Assembly: GCF_000682715.1 (NCBI RefSeq) | Contig: NZ_AWFH01000034.1 | Coordinates: 1-64,000 of the forward strand | Origin: Hyphomonas atlantica corrig. | GTDB taxonomy: Bacteria > Pseudomonadota > Alphaproteobacteria > Caulobacterales > Hyphomonadaceae | Direction of reading: 5' to 3' | Length of the DNA: 64,000 nucleotides | Shown: piece after piece, positions 26,427-36,504 of the stretch | Layout of the letters: every line of letters starts with the position of its first letter | Numbering within the stretch: position 1 is the stretch's first letter | Program-made: the position numbers and the translations under genes | The notes under the pieces: generated by a model | What the model saw: only the letters and a program-made list of their open reading frames with translations | Databases searched by the model: none | Told to the model about the DNA's origin: nothing

Positions 26427-27410
26427 ATGCAAAGCCGGTTTTCGTTTGATGGGGCGCTTATGTTCGCGTTCCGCGCGCCGCATGTGCGGAGCTTTCCGTG
26501 GATCTTTTCGGCGGCGTTCGCAGGCGTGTTCACTGCGTTCTTGTTGCTCATCATGCTGCTCGCCAGCGGAGATGCGAGGGAAGTGATTTCCGCATTCGAG
26601 GCGCTGGATCAGGCTGGATTTGACGATGACGACCCGCGGGTCTTGATCTCTCTGGTTCTGGGCGCGTTCGAGCCGCTCATCGGCTGGGGCGTGTTCGCCA
26701 TGCTGGGCAGTTGGGTCATCTGGGCAGTATTCGAATCGGCATCGCAGCGTCGCTATATTCGGGATGAGGGCTTTTCGCTCGGTTTTGGCGGCGATGAATT
26801 ACGCATGATGGGCGTCGGTTTCTGCTGGGCCGTGTTGCAAGCCGTCTTTACCCTGTTGCCCCTTTTCATGATCTTTGGATCAATCATGGGCATTTTTGAT
26901 CTGATCGATTCCGGTGCATCGGAAGACGAGATTGCGAGAAGCATCATCGGCCCGATCTTTGGCGCGCTGGGCGTCTGGTTCTTGCTCTTTCTTGTCTACA
27001 TCTTTTTCGCGACCCGCCTGGCACCATGTTTTGCGCTGACCATCAAGGACCGTGAGTTCCGGTTCCTTGATGCGTGGAACGTGTCGCGTGGACGGTTTTG
27101 GCCAATCCTTGGAGCCTATGTGATTATCACGATTGTGGGCGGCATCGTGGTCAGCATCGCAGAGCAAATACTCGAGTTTGGCCTGATCGGCGTGCTGACG
27201 CCTGCGTTGGGTGATGCCGAGACGGGCGAGGATTTTCTGCGCGCTTTCATGAGCGGAGGCGTTCTGGTCGTGTTGGCGGTTTACTTCCTGATCCGCCTCT
27301 TCCTGTCTGGCCTATTGATGCACGTGGCAGGCGGGCCAGCAGCGCTGGCCGCGCGGCACGACCCACGCGGGGGTGTCGACGACGCATTGCAGGCAGACGT
27401 ATTCAATTAG
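26427..27410 (+). CDS. Multi-pass membrane protein, paralogue of the next gene
   Basis: 327 residues with about six membrane segments. The loop ESASQRRYIRDEGFSLGFGGDELR and the C-terminal GGPAALAARHDP are almost matched in the following protein, so the two arose by tandem duplication. The central FATRLAPCFALTIKDREFRF and WNVSRGRFW correspond to the shared triplet motif. No enzymatic signature. Begins 67 bases after the first member. Confidence 0.82.
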   Translation: MQSRFSFDGALMFAFRAPHVRSFPWIFSAAFAGVFTAFLLLIMLLASGDAREVISAFEALDQAGFDDDDPRVLISLVLGAFEPLIGWGVFAMLGSWVIWAVFESASQRRYIRDEGFSLGFGGDELRMMGVGFCWAVLQAVFTLLPLFMIFGSIMGIFDLIDSGASEDEIARSIIGPIFGALGVWFLLFLVYIFFATRLAPCFALTIKDREFRFLDAWNVSRGRFWPILGAYVIITIVGGIVVSIAEQILEFGLIGVLTPALGDAETGEDFLRAFMSGGVLVVLAVYFLIRLFLSGLLMHVAGGPAALAARHDPRGGVDDALQADVFN

Positions 27411-27425
27411 CGGGAGGGCAAGCTG

Positions 27426-28361
27426 ATGAACCGATTGGAATTCTCGTTTGGAAATGCCGTGGGGCATTTTCAGAAAACTGGCGGGCCGAAAGGCTTTCTG
27501 TGGAAGTTCGCACTGACCTATGCCCTTTTCGCCATCATTGTTCAGGGGCTGAGCCTCTATCTGATGGCCCCAATCTATGCGGCGGCGTTCAATCCCATTG
27601 TGATGGAAGACCCAGACGTGATGGACCAGGTCATGCTGGAAAACATGGGGCGGGTACTTCTTGGATACCTCGTCTCGTTCGTGTTCGGCATCCTGATGTG
27701 GGTTCTGTTCGAAGCGGCCAGTCAACGGCGCTATATGCGTGCCGAAGGATTTGGCTTGAAGTTCGGTGGCGACGAGGGGCGGCTATTGGTGGTAGGCCTG
27801 TTCTGGCTGGGCCTGATAATCGCGCTCTACATCGTCATGTTCCTGCTGATGATTGTGCCGATTACGATTGGCGCGGTCCTGGGCAGTGACGGCGCGATCA
27901 TAGCGGGGCTTCTGACTTTCGTTCTGTTCATCGCGTATTTTGTGGCGGCGATCTGGATCGTGGTGCGCTTCTCTCCTGCGGGCGCGATGACGATCCGCGA
28001 TCGCAAGATCCGTTTCGGCAGCGCCTGGCGTGTCACAAAGGGCAAAGTCTGGACACTGATCGGCAGCTGGCTTGTTCTCGCGCTCATCATGATGGCAATC
28101 ATCATGGCGCTGTATTTGGTTTTTGCGGTAATGGCGATGCTGGCGCTGATGCCTGCCTTCCAGAGCGGTTCGGATGATCCAGCGGTTGTGTTGGCGGCGT
28201 TCGCCTCACCGGCGTTTATCATTCCGGCGATCATCTTCGGTCTGGTCTACTTGGCATTCGCAGGCGGCATGATGCATGTCTTCGGCGGCCCCGCAGCACT
28301 AGCTGCGAAGACCGATCCGAATTGGGCAGATCCAAACGCGATGGACGACACGTTCGCCTAG
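27426..28361 (+). CDS. Multi-pass membrane protein, paralogue of the preceding gene
   Basis: 311 residues, about six membrane segments, 15 bases after its paralogue and with its own GGGAGG site. Shared motifs are EAASQRRYMRAEGFGLKFGGDE, VRFSPAGAMTIRDRKIRFGSAW with TKGKVW, and GGPAALAAKTDP. The conserved soluble loop (QRRY, FGGDE) suggests a shared cytosolic partner or ligand. Ends 13 bases from the convergent uvrA stop, with no terminator seen between them. Confidence 0.82.
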   Translation: MNRLEFSFGNAVGHFQKTGGPKGFLWKFALTYALFAIIVQGLSLYLMAPIYAAAFNPIVMEDPDVMDQVMLENMGRVLLGYLVSFVFGILMWVLFEAASQRRYMRAEGFGLKFGGDEGRLLVVGLFWLGLIIALYIVMFLLMIVPITIGAVLGSDGAIIAGLLTFVLFIAYFVAAIWIVVRFSPAGAMTIRDRKIRFGSAWRVTKGKVWTLIGSWLVLALIMMAIIMALYLVFAVMAMLALMPAFQSGSDDPAVVLAAFASPAFIIPAIIFGLVYLAFAGGMMHVFGGPAALAAKTDPNWADPNAMDDTFA

Positions 28362-28374
28362 AGGCGGCGTAAAC

Positions 28375-31300
28375 TTACTTGGCAGGGCTCGGCGTACGCG
28401 GTTTCCGCTTGGCCGGGCTCTTTGCTTTCGCGGCTGGCTTGGCAGTCGTTTTGGCCCTTGGTTTTGCCGCTGCCTTTGCCTTGGCAGGCGTTTTGGTCGT
28501 CGCCTTCTTTGGCTTTGCAGCAGGCTTTGCTTTCGACTTTGCCGTAGGCGCTTCAGAGGCACGCAAGCGTTTGTTGCGGGCGGCGCGACGTTCATCCTGA
28601 CGACGGAATGTCTCGGCCAAATGTTTGCCGGTCCAGCTGCGCTCGCAAGCGGCAATGTCTTCTGGCGTGCCCGAGGCGACGAGTTCACCGCCGCCATCAC
28701 CACCTTCCGGACCAAGGTCCAGCACCCAGTCAGCGGTCTTCACCACATCCAGATTGTGCTCAATGACGACAACCGTGTTGCCCGTGTCGACGAGCGAGTG
28801 CAGGACTTCCAGCAGCTTGCGTACGTCCTCGAAATGCAGGCCCGTCGTCGGTTCGTCGAGGATGTAGAGCGTCTTGCCTGTCGCGCGTTTGGATAATTCC
28901 TTGGCGAGTTTCACGCGCTGAGCCTCACCGCCTGATAGCGTGGTGGCCTGCTGGCCAACCTTCACATAGCCGAGCCCAACCTGGTTGAGCGTTTCGAGCT
29001 TTGTCGCAATGGCAGGCACGGCAGAGAAGAATTTGGCGGCGTCTTCGACTGTCATGTCCAGCACGTCGGCGATGGACTTGCCCTTGAACAAGACTTCCAG
29101 CGTCTCGCGATTATAGCGTTTGCCTTTGCAGGTTTCGCACGTGACATACACGTCCGGCAGGAAGTGCATCTCGATCTTGATGACGCCGTCGCCCTGGCAC
29201 GCTTCGCAGCGACCGCCCTTTACGTTGAAGCTGAATCGTCCGGGTGCATAACCACGCGCCTTGGCTTCCGGCAGGCCCGCGAACCAATCACGGATCGGGC
29301 CGAAGGCGCCGGTATAGGTGGCCGGGTTCGAACGCGGTGTGCGGCCGATCGGGCTCTGGTCAATGTCGATGACCTTGTCCAGGTGTTGCAACCCGTCAAG
29401 GCTTTCATAGGGCTGGGGTGGGCTGGAGGCGCCATTCAGCTTGCGGGCCAGCGCCTTGTAGAGTGTTTCGATGATGAGCGTCGACTTGCCGCCGCCGGAT
29501 ACGCCGGTGATGCAGGTGAAGCTGCCAAGTGGGATAGTGGCGGTGACATTCTTCAGATTGTTCCCGGTTGCTCCTTTCAGCGTAACCTTGCGCTTTGCCT
29601 TTTCGACCGGGCGGCGCGTCGGGATCGGGATTTCCTTTGTGCCGTTCAGATAATCAGCCGTCAGACTCTTCTCGTCTGCCATGACTTCATCCGGCGTACC
29701 CTGAGCAATGATCTGCCCGCCATGCACACCCGCCGCTGGGCCCATGTCGATGACATGGTCAGCGGTGAGAATGGCGTCCTCATCATGCTCCACAACGATC
29801 ACGGAGTTTCCAAGATCACGCAGGCGTTTCAGTGTTTCCAGCAGGCGATCATTGTCGCGCTGATGCAGGCCAATGCTCGGCTCATCCAGAACATAGAGCA
29901 CGCCGGTCAGGCCGGAGCCAATCTGGCTGGCGAGGCGGATGCGCTGGCTTTCACCGCCGGACAGCGTGCCCGAAGCGCGGCTGAGCGTCAGGTATTCGAG
30001 GCCGACATCATTGAGGAAGTCGAGCCGGTCATTGATCTCTTTCAGGATGCGCCCGGCAATTTCATTCTGTTGCTTGGTCAGCGTCTTGTGGACAGATGCG
30101 AACCATTCATGTGCCTGTTTGATGGAAAAGACCGACGTGTCAGAAATGTCGAGACTGTTGATCTTTACCGCCAGCGCTTCGGGCTTCAGGCGTTTGCCGC
30201 CACAAGCCGGGCAGGGTGCAGCTGCCTGGAATTTCGCGATCTCGTCGCGCACCCATTGGCTGTCGGTTTCGCGATAGCGGCGTTCAAGGTTCGGAATGAC
30301 GCCCTCGAACGTCTTCTTCACCTCATAGCGGCGCATGCCATCATCATAGACGAAGTTGACCTCTTCCTCGCCTGTTCCGAACAGGATCATCTGGTGGATG
30401 TCTTCCGACAGCTTGTTCCAGGGCTTCTTGAGGTCAAACCGGTAGTGCGCCGACAGGGCCTGCAGCGTCTGCGTCTGGTAGGGAGAGGTTGATTTTGCCC
30501 ATGGTGCGATGGCGCCATTCAGCAGGTCAAGATCCTTGTCCGGAACAACCAGGCCGACATCCACTTTCAGCTGTTCGCCAAGGCCGTCACAGGTCGGGCA
30601 GGCGCCAAAGGGATTGTTGAAAGAGAACAGGCGCGGTTCGATTTCCGGGATGGTGAATCCGGACACCGGGCAGGCAAAATTGGCGCTGTAGGTAATGCGC
30701 TTCGGTTCGGTCTCGCCCTCTTCCAGATCGGCATATTCACCGATGGCAATACCATTGGCGAGACCGATGGCAGTTTCAAAACTCTCTGCGAGGCGCTGCT
30801 CCATGCCTTCGCGCACGACGATACGGTCGACCACAACGTCGATGTCATGCTTGAATTTCTTGTCCAATTTGGGTGGGTTTTCAAGTTCGTGGAATTCGCC
30901 ATCCACTTTTACCCGCTGATAGCCATTCTTCAGGAGTTCAGCGAATTCCTTGCGATACTCCCCTTTCCGGCCACGGACGATGGGCGCGAGCAGGTACAAT
31001 CGCGTGCCTTCCGGCAAGTCCATCGTGCGGTCGACCATCTGGCTGACGGTCTGGCTTTCGATGGGCAGGCCGGTCGCGGGCGAATACGGAACGCCGACGC
31101 GCGCCCAGAGCAGGCGCATATAGTCGTAAATCTCTGTCACCGTGCCAACGGTGGAGCGCGGGTTGCGGCTGGTTGTTTTCTGCTCGATGGAGATGGCGGG
31201 CGAAAGGCCTTCAATACTCTCGACGTCGGGCTTCTGCATCAATTCCAGGAACTGGCGCGCATAGGCCGACAGGCTCTCAACATAGCGGCGCTGGCCCTCG

Positions 31301-31449
31301 GCATAGATCGTGTCGAACGCCAGCGAGGATTTGCCCGAGCCGGACAGGCCGGTCATCACGACAAGCTCGCCGCGTGGGATGTCCACGTCGACATTTTTCA
31401 GATTGTGTTCCTTGGCGCCGCGCACGCGGATGAAGGGGGACTCGGCCAT
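28375..31449 (-). CDS. uvrA: UvrABC excinuclease subunit A with histone H1-like tail
   Basis: 1024 residues, against about 940 in most bacteria. Two ABC ATPase modules are present: Walker [10 protein letters not shown] and GVSGGGKST, with LSGGE signatures in each. The UvrB-binding and DNA-damage zinc modules are visible; the second (CEAC...CETC) is complete, but the first reads CPVS...CPTC, so one expected cysteine is Ser, as I recall is common in alphaproteobacteria. The last 60 or so residues are almost only Lys, Ala, Pro, Thr and Arg (repeats like AKPAAK). UvrA recognises bulky lesions in nucleotide excision repair. Divergent from ssb across an SOS box. Confidence 0.96.
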   Translation of the reverse strand: MAESPFIRVRGAKEHNLKNVDVDIPRGELVVMTGLSGSGKSSLAFDTIYAEGQRRYVESLSAYARQFLELMQKPDVESIEGLSPAISIEQKTTSRNPRSTVGTVTEIYDYMRLLWARVGVPYSPATGLPIESQTVSQMVDRTMDLPEGTRLYLLAPIVRGRKGEYRKEFAELLKNGYQRVKVDGEFHELENPPKLDKKFKHDIDVVVDRIVVREGMEQRLAESFETAIGLANGIAIGEYADLEEGETEPKRITYSANFACPVSGFTIPEIEPRLFSFNNPFGACPTCDGLGEQLKVDVGLVVPDKDLDLLNGAIAPWAKSTSPYQTQTLQALSAHYRFDLKKPWNKLSEDIHQMILFGTGEEEVNFVYDDGMRRYEVKKTFEGVIPNLERRYRETDSQWVRDEIAKFQAAAPCPACGGKRLKPEALAVKINSLDISDTSVFSIKQAHEWFASVHKTLTKQQNEIAGRILKEINDRLDFLNDVGLEYLTLSRASGTLSGGESQRIRLASQIGSGLTGVLYVLDEPSIGLHQRDNDRLLETLKRLRDLGNSVIVVEHDEDAILTADHVIDMGPAAGVHGGQIIAQGTPDEVMADEKSLTADYLNGTKEIPIPTRRPVEKAKRKVTLKGATGNNLKNVTATIPLGSFTCITGVSGGGKSTLIIETLYKALARKLNGASSPPQPYESLDGLQHLDKVIDIDQSPIGRTPRSNPATYTGAFGPIRDWFAGLPEAKARGYAPGRFSFNVKGGRCEACQGDGVIKIEMHFLPDVYVTCETCKGKRYNRETLEVLFKGKSIADVLDMTVEDAAKFFSAVPAIATKLETLNQVGLGYVKVGQQATTLSGGEAQRVKLAKELSKRATGKTLYILDEPTTGLHFEDVRKLLEVLHSLVDTGNTVVVIEHNLDVVKTADWVLDLGPEGGDGGGELVASGTPEDIAACERSWTGKHLAETFRRQDERRAARNKRLRASEAPTAKSKAKPAAKPKKATTKTPAKAKAAAKPRAKTTAKPAAKAKSPAKRKPRTPSPAK

Positions 31450-31477
31450 TTCAGGAGCTCTCTGGCTGGGACAGTGT

Positions 31478-31497
31478 CTGTTTCGAACGCGAAACAG
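31478..31497. promoter_or_regulatory. Perfect inverted repeat upstream of uvrA
   Basis: CTGTTTCG (31478-31485) and CGAAACAG (31490-31497) are exact reverse complements around AACG. It lies 29-48 bases before the uvrA start, so it could be an operator or a hairpin in the uvrA leader. It does not fit the SOS-box pattern. Confidence 0.4.
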
Positions 31498-31538
31498 GCT
31501 TAATAGTTGCTAGGTCCTATGTGTGCCTTGAGTCCAGC

Positions 31539-31568
31539 TTGACGACAAGAACAAAATGTGAACATACA
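31539..31568 (+). promoter_or_regulatory. Candidate ssb promoter
   Basis: TTGACG (31539-31544) matches five of six -35 positions; CATACA (31563-31568) after 18 bases is a weak -10. The SOS box lies between and partly over the two elements, which is where a LexA repressor would block polymerase. Confidence 0.4.
31549..31563. promoter_or_regulatory. LexA (SOS) box of the alphaproteobacterial type
   Basis: GAAC-AAAATGT-GAAC is an exact GAAC-N7-GAAC match, the reverse complement of the established alphaproteobacterial LexA site GTTC-N7-GTTC. It lies between uvrA and ssb, two classical SOS genes, and so probably controls both. Seen directly; function inferred from the known motif. Confidence 0.85.
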
Positions 31569-31692
31569 GCGGTCGCTGCATTTTCATGCCAAAGGCGGGG
31601 GAAATCTCACCGTCACGGGCGACAGGCCGCCTTGGGAAGAGTAAAAGCAGATTCGAATCGAAAGCGAAACAGATCGGAGCGGAGTTGGAACC

Positions 31693-32175
31693 ATGGCAGG
31701 ATCAGTGAACAAGGTCATTCTTGTCGGCAATGTCGGACAGGACCCGGAGGTCCGCCAGTTCCAGAATGGCGGCCAGGTCGCCAGTTTTTCGCTGGCCACA
31801 TCTGAAACCTGGAAAGATCGCAATACGGGCGAGCGCAAGGAAAAGACCGAGTGGCACCGCATTTCTGTCTTTAGCGAAGGCCTTGTTCGCGTTGTGCAGA
31901 ATTACATCAAGAAGGGCTCGAAACTCTATATTGAAGGCCAGCTCGAGACCCGCAAATGGCAGGACAAGGATGGCCAGGACCGCTACACGACGGAAGTCGT
32001 GCTGCGCGGCTTCAACTCTACCCTGACCATGCTGGATGGCCGCAATGACAGCGGCGGCGGCCGGTCTGCCGGCAATGATTTCGGCGGCTATCAAGGCCAG
32101 AGCGGCGGCGCGCGCCAGATGAGCGGCCCGCAGGAGAGCTTCAGCCAGGATCTGGACGACGAGATCCCGTTCTAG
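31693..32175 (+). CDS. ssb: Single-stranded DNA-binding protein
   Basis: 160 residues. The OB fold opens with [21 protein letters not shown] and contains the WHRISVF strand; a glycine/serine/glutamine-rich linker follows and the C-terminus is DDEIPF, the acidic tip through which SSB recruits repair and replication proteins. Binds ssDNA as a tetramer. Expression is probably raised in the SOS response through the box at 31549. The class D beta-lactamase starts one base after its stop. Confidence 0.97.
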   Translation: MAGSVNKVILVGNVGQDPEVRQFQNGGQVASFSLATSETWKDRNTGERKEKTEWHRISVFSEGLVRVVQNYIKKGSKLYIEGQLETRKWQDKDGQDRYTTEVVLRGFNSTLTMLDGRNDSGGGRSAGNDFGGYQGQSGGARQMSGPQESFSQDLDDEIPF

Positions 32176-32176
32176 A

Positions 32177-33031
32177 ATGGCGAAGGCAGGCTGGCATCCT
32201 GCGTATTTGCTGCTGGCGGCTTTTGCCGTCGTGTTGAGCGCTTGCCAGTCTCCTGTCGTTTCGGCGACGGGCAATCTGGATCACATTCTCGAAAACCAGG
32301 CGCTGTCGCCCGATGTCGCGGCGCTGGTGATCTATCGGCTGGAAGACGAGAGGGTTTGGACCAGCAGCGGCGACCGGCCCGCTGAGCGGTTCGTCGCGGC
32401 ATCGACATCCAAGATTCCGCACACGCTGATTGCGCTGGAGACCGGCGCTGTCAGTGGGCCTGATGAATTGTTTGAGTGGGATGGCGAAGTCCGGTTTGTG
32501 CCGGGCTGGAATGAGAGCCAGGATTTCGCGACAGCCTTTCGGCGTTCCACAGTGTGGATTTACCAGACGATCACGCCGCGTATAGGCAGCGCGACACTGG
32601 GCGACTGGCTCGCCAAATTTGATTTTGGCAATGCAAATACCGGCGACGCCGACGATATCCAAACCTATTGGCTGAAAGGCCCTCTGGAGATTTCGGCGCA
32701 CGAACAGATCGGATTTCTGGCAAAGCTGGCCGCGCGAACCCTGCCACTATCCGCAGAGACTTATACTCAGGCTTTGCCGATCATGTTGGAGAAATCCGGT
32801 GAAGGCTGGACGCTGTATGGCAAAACCGGCTGGACGAGTGTGAAGGGTGAGACGGATATTGGCTGGTATGTCGGTTGGCTGGAGCAGACAGCCGGTGAGG
32901 CGCCGGGAACTTATGCCTTTGCGCTGAACATGAATATGCGCGGCGACAATCCGCCCCTGCAGAAGCGCCGCGCAGCCGTGCATGAAGCGCTGATTGCGAT
33001 CGGGGCGCTGGAAGCCCCTGCTGACCCCTAG
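32177..33031 (+). CDS. Class D (OXA-type) beta-lactamase, putative lipoprotein
   Basis: 284 residues. Lipobox LSAC gives Cys23, so the enzyme would be membrane-anchored in the periplasm. Class D motifs are complete: STSK (Ser76, Lys79; STFK in most OXA enzymes), STV (124-126), FGN (150-152), YWLKGPL with Trp165, and LYGKTG (Lys216). It should hydrolyse penicillins; the spectrum cannot be read and a weak, intrinsic enzyme or a sensor-like relative is possible. It starts one base after the ssb stop without its own promoter space, so it is probably on the ssb transcript. Not flanked by mobile elements. Confidence 0.88.
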   Translation: MAKAGWHPAYLLLAAFAVVLSACQSPVVSATGNLDHILENQALSPDVAALVIYRLEDERVWTSSGDRPAERFVAASTSKIPHTLIALETGAVSGPDELFEWDGEVRFVPGWNESQDFATAFRRSTVWIYQTITPRIGSATLGDWLAKFDFGNANTGDADDIQTYWLKGPLEISAHEQIGFLAKLAARTLPLSAETYTQALPIMLEKSGEGWTLYGKTGWTSVKGETDIGWYVGWLEQTAGEAPGTYAFALNMNMRGDNPPLQKRRAAVHEALIAIGALEAPADP

Positions 33032-33036
33032 GAATA

Positions 33037-33050
33037 GGGCGTTTTCGCCC
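33037..33050 (+). other. Short hairpin after the beta-lactamase gene
   Basis: GGGCG (33037-33041) pairs with CGCCC (33046-33050) around TTTT. No immediate T-run follows, so it is at best a weak terminator before gyrA. Confidence 0.3.
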
Positions 33051-33169
33051 GTAATTACTGCTATTTTGACCCTGTCGCATTTGTTTCAAGAGCGACGGGA
33101 TGCTAGAGTCGTCGCTGTATCGGAACAGGTGATTCCCGCCGGTTTCACCCCAGCCAGGACGAATTCTCC

Positions 33170-35962
33170 ATGAGCGACGAAACGACTCCTCCGGACGAGC
33201 CGGAAACGCCCGAAAATGGCGGTGAGGGCAGCGCGCCCCTGCCAGACGGCATCGAGCCGATTTCCATCGAATCCGAGCTGAAAAGCTCTTATCTCGACTA
33301 TGCGATGAGCGTCATTGTCAGCCGTGCGTTGCCTGATGTGCGCGACGGCCTGAAGCCGGTTCACCGCCGTATCCTCTACGCTATGGATGTGGGCGGAAAC
33401 ACGCCGAGCAAGCCCTACAAGAAATCCGCCAACATCGTTGGTGCCGTGATGGGTAACTACCACCCGCACGGTGACTCCGCGATCTACGATGCGCTTGTAC
33501 GTATGGCGCAGCCCTTCTCCATGGGCGTTACGTTGGTTGATGGTCAGGGCAATTTCGGCTCAATCGACAATGATCCGCCGGCCGCCATGCGTTACACTGA
33601 AAGCCGTATGACGAAGGAGGCGACTTACCTGCTCGCCGACATCGACAAGGACACGGTTGATTTCCAGGACAATTATGACGGGTCCCAGCAGGAACCGGTC
33701 GTTCTGCCTGCGCAGTTCCCGAACCTTCTGGTCAACGGCGCCGGCGGCATCGCGGTTGGTATGGCGACCAATATCCCGCCGCACAATCTGGGCGAAGTGA
33801 TCGACGCCACGCTCGCCGTGATCGACGACCCGACGCTGGATGAAGATGCGTTGCTGGAGATCGTGCCGGGACCAGATTTCCCGACCGGTGGTCTGATCAT
33901 GGGCATGTCCGGCAGCCGTAAGGCGCTGACCACCGGACGCGGCAGCGTCATCATGCGCGCCAAGACGGATATTGAGGAAGCGAAGAATGGCCGTCAGGCC
34001 ATCATCGTGACCGAGATCCCGTATCAAGTGAACAAGGCGGCGATGATCACCAAGATCGCTGAACTCGTGCGCGAGAAGCGGATCGAAGGCATTGCCGATC
34101 TTCGCGATGAATCCGACCGGAACGGCATTCGCGTTGTTGTCGAGCTGAAAAAGGATGCCAGCGCCGAAGTCGTGCTGAACCAGCTTTACCGCTTCAGCCA
34201 GATGCAGACGAGCTTTGGTGTGAACATGCTGGCGCTGAATGGTGGCCGGCCAGAGCTGATGAATTTGCGCAAAGTGCTCGATTGCTTTGTCACGTTCCGT
34301 CAGGAAGTCGTCGTTCGTCGCACCAAATTTGAACTGAACAAGGCGCGCGACCGTGCGCACGTTCTTGTCGGCCTTGCCATGGCTGTGGCGAATATCGACG
34401 AAGTGATCCGCATCATCCGCTACTCGCCTGATCCGAATTCTGCCCGGGAAGCCTTGCTTGAGAAAGCTTGGCCGATCATGGATATGGGGCCGTTGCTTGA
34501 CCTGATCGCAGACCGCCGGACTCGCAAGGGTGACGGCGATACGATCTTTCTGTCCGACGAACAGGCCCGTGCGATCCTGGCGTTGCAGCTCTCCCGCCTC
34601 ACCGGCCTCGGTCGCGATGAGATCGGCAACGAAGCCAAGGGACTGTCCGAAAAGATCGAGGACTTCCTGGATATCCTGCGCTCGCGTCAACGCGTGATGG
34701 ACATCATCAAGGGCGAGCTTTCCGAAGTGAAAGAGAAGTTCGCTGTACCGCGCCGCTCCGAATTTGCCTTCGGTGGCGTCGACATGGAAGACGAAGACCT
34801 GATCGAGGTCGAAGACATGGTCGTGACCGTGACGCATGGTGGCTACGTCAAGCGCACCCCGCTCTCGACCTACCGAACCCAGCATCGCGGCGGCAAGGGC
34901 CGTTCCGGCATGAACATGAAGGACGAGGATTTCGTCGTGAAAGTGTTCTCTGCCACGACACATACCGAGGTTCTGTTCTTCTCGTCGGCTGGCATGGTCT
35001 ACAAGGAGAAGGTCTGGCGCCTGCCAATGGGCGGGCCGAACTCTCGCGGCAAGGCGCTGGTGAATATCTTCCCGCTGGCCGCTGATGAGCGCATAGAGAG
35101 CGTGATGCCGTTGCCGGAGGATGATGAGTCCCGTAACGAGCTCGACGTCATGTTTGCGACGCGTTCAGGCACCGTCCGCCGCAACAAGTTGCCGGATTTC
35201 GTGCGCGTAAACCGGAACGGAAAAATCGCCATGAAGCTCGATGAGGGCGATGGCATTGTGTCGGTGAAGATATGCTCCGAGAAGGATGATATCCTTCTGA
35301 CCACAGCGCTCGGCCAGTGTATCCGCTTCGCGGTACCGGATGTGCGTGTGTTTGCGGGCCGTAACTCAACTGGTGTTCGCGGCATTCGCCTGGCGGATGG
35401 CGATGAGGTCATCTCGATGGGCATTCTGCGGCACATCGACGTTACGTCTGAAGAGGCGCGGGCTTATCTCAAGCACGCCGCCGCCATGCGCCGCGCGGCT
35501 ACAGGTGAGGAAGAAGAAGTCTCTGACGATGATGACGAGGCCGTGGCAGAGGCCGCGCTGAGTGCCGAGCGTATTGCTGAACTGGGTGCCGCCGAAGAGT
35601 TCATCCTGACCATTGCCGATGATGGCATGGGCAAGCGATCTTCCGCCTATGACTACCGCGTCACCGGACGCGGCGGTAAAGGCCTTGTCGCCCAGAATAT
35701 CTGGGGCCGCGACAAGAAGCAGGGGCCGGTCAAGAAAGTGGCCCAATCCTTCACGGTGGATGATGGTGATCAAGTCATGCTCGTCACCGATGCCGGCCAG
35801 CTGATCCGCACGCCAGTGGACCAGATCCGCATTGCGGGCCGCTCCACAGGTGGTGTCTGGGTTCTGCGCACGGCTGAGGGTGAACGGGTGGTTTCTGTCG
35901 CACGGCTTGTGGAAGACGCTGAAACCGCTATGGATGGTCCCGAAGAAGCAGCGGGAGAATAG
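33170..35962 (+). CDS. gyrA: DNA gyrase subunit A
   Basis: 930 residues. Catalytic Tyr142 lies in [10 protein letters not shown]. The quinolone-resistance positions are wild type: Ser103 and Asp107 in [10 protein letters not shown] correspond to E. coli Ser83 and Asp87. The C-terminal beta-pinwheel blades are visible ([19 protein letters not shown] contains the GyrA box). An acidic insertion ([18 protein letters not shown]) near residue 780-800 is set between blades. Introduces negative supercoils with GyrB, which is not encoded here. Followed by coaD after 44 bases. Confidence 0.97.
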   Translation: MSDETTPPDEPETPENGGEGSAPLPDGIEPISIESELKSSYLDYAMSVIVSRALPDVRDGLKPVHRRILYAMDVGGNTPSKPYKKSANIVGAVMGNYHPHGDSAIYDALVRMAQPFSMGVTLVDGQGNFGSIDNDPPAAMRYTESRMTKEATYLLADIDKDTVDFQDNYDGSQQEPVVLPAQFPNLLVNGAGGIAVGMATNIPPHNLGEVIDATLAVIDDPTLDEDALLEIVPGPDFPTGGLIMGMSGSRKALTTGRGSVIMRAKTDIEEAKNGRQAIIVTEIPYQVNKAAMITKIAELVREKRIEGIADLRDESDRNGIRVVVELKKDASAEVVLNQLYRFSQMQTSFGVNMLALNGGRPELMNLRKVLDCFVTFRQEVVVRRTKFELNKARDRAHVLVGLAMAVANIDEVIRIIRYSPDPNSAREALLEKAWPIMDMGPLLDLIADRRTRKGDGDTIFLSDEQARAILALQLSRLTGLGRDEIGNEAKGLSEKIEDFLDILRSRQRVMDIIKGELSEVKEKFAVPRRSEFAFGGVDMEDEDLIEVEDMVVTVTHGGYVKRTPLSTYRTQHRGGKGRSGMNMKDEDFVVKVFSATTHTEVLFFSSAGMVYKEKVWRLPMGGPNSRGKALVNIFPLAADERIESVMPLPEDDESRNELDVMFATRSGTVRRNKLPDFVRVNRNGKIAMKLDEGDGIVSVKICSEKDDILLTTALGQCIRFAVPDVRVFAGRNSTGVRGIRLADGDEVISMGILRHIDVTSEEARAYLKHAAAMRRAATGEEEEVSDDDDEAVAEAALSAERIAELGAAEEFILTIADDGMGKRSSAYDYRVTGRGGKGLVAQNIWGRDKKQGPVKKVAQSFTVDDGDQVMLVTDAGQLIRTPVDQIRIAGRSTGGVWVLRTAEGERVVSVARLVEDAETAMDGPEEAAGE

Positions 35963-36006
35963 ATCCCGCGCCAGAAACACGAGCCGCTCAAGCGGGAGGA
36001 CAGCTA

Positions 36007-36504
36007 GTGCATCGCGTCGGACTATACCCAGGAACCTTCGATCCACCCACCAATGGCCATATCGACATTATCGGTCGGGCCCGGAAACTGGTGGACACGC
36101 TGATCATCGGGGTGGCGGTCAATGAGGCGAAGAAGCCGTTGTTCAGCCTGCAGGAACGCGTCGATATGGTGCGTTCCGAGTGTGAGAAGCTGAACGGGCC
36201 TGGACTGGCTGAAATCAAGGTTATGCCGATGCATGGCTTGCTCATGAAGTTCGCTGAGGCCTGTGAAGCGCACATCATTGTGCGGGGCCTGCGAGCGGTT
36301 CAGGATTTCGAATACGAATTCCAGATGACGGCGATGAACGAGCAACTGAATCCCGACATTGAAACCGTGTTTCTGATGGCCGATGTTAAGCATCAGGCGG
36401 TCGCCTCCCGGCTCGTGAAGGAAATCGCGGCCTTGGACGGAGACATCACGCCATTTGTAACGCCCGACGTAAAACGGGCACTTTTGGAGAAGTACCAAAA
36501 ATGA
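36007..36504 (+). CDS. coaD: Phosphopantetheine adenylyltransferase
   Basis: 165 residues with a GTG start and GGGAGGA upstream. GTFDPPTNGHIDII carries the T/HxGH nucleotidyltransferase motif; IVRGLRAVQDFEYEFQM and the ISSR-like position follow. Catalyses the penultimate step of coenzyme A synthesis. Its stop overlaps the start of the cyclophilin gene by four bases (ATGA), forming a coaD - cyclophilin - queA operon. Confidence 0.96.
   Translation: MHRVGLYPGTFDPPTNGHIDIIGRARKLVDTLIIGVAVNEAKKPLFSLQERVDMVRSECEKLNGPGLAEIKVMPMHGLLMKFAEACEAHIIVRGLRAVQDFEYEFQMTAMNEQLNPDIETVFLMADVKHQAVASRLVKEIAALDGDITPFVTPDVKRALLEKYQK

Noticed and set aside
28375..28570. Basic uvrA tail as a frameshift artefact
   Set aside because: The tail keeps the same frame to a proper stop, with Lys/Ala/Pro-rich composition typical of real basic tails rather than random translation.
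29300..29345. tRNA-like T-loop sequence GGTTCGAACGC
   Set aside because: It lies in uvrA coding sequence and no cloverleaf can be drawn around it.
29164..30492. 442-codon plus-strand frame inside uvrA
   Set aside because: Lies wholly opposite a firmly identified uvrA coding sequence; high GC codon bias often opens the antisense frame.
33560..34963. 467-codon minus-strand frame inside gyrA
   Set aside because: Shadow of gyrA; no family motifs or ribosome-binding site.
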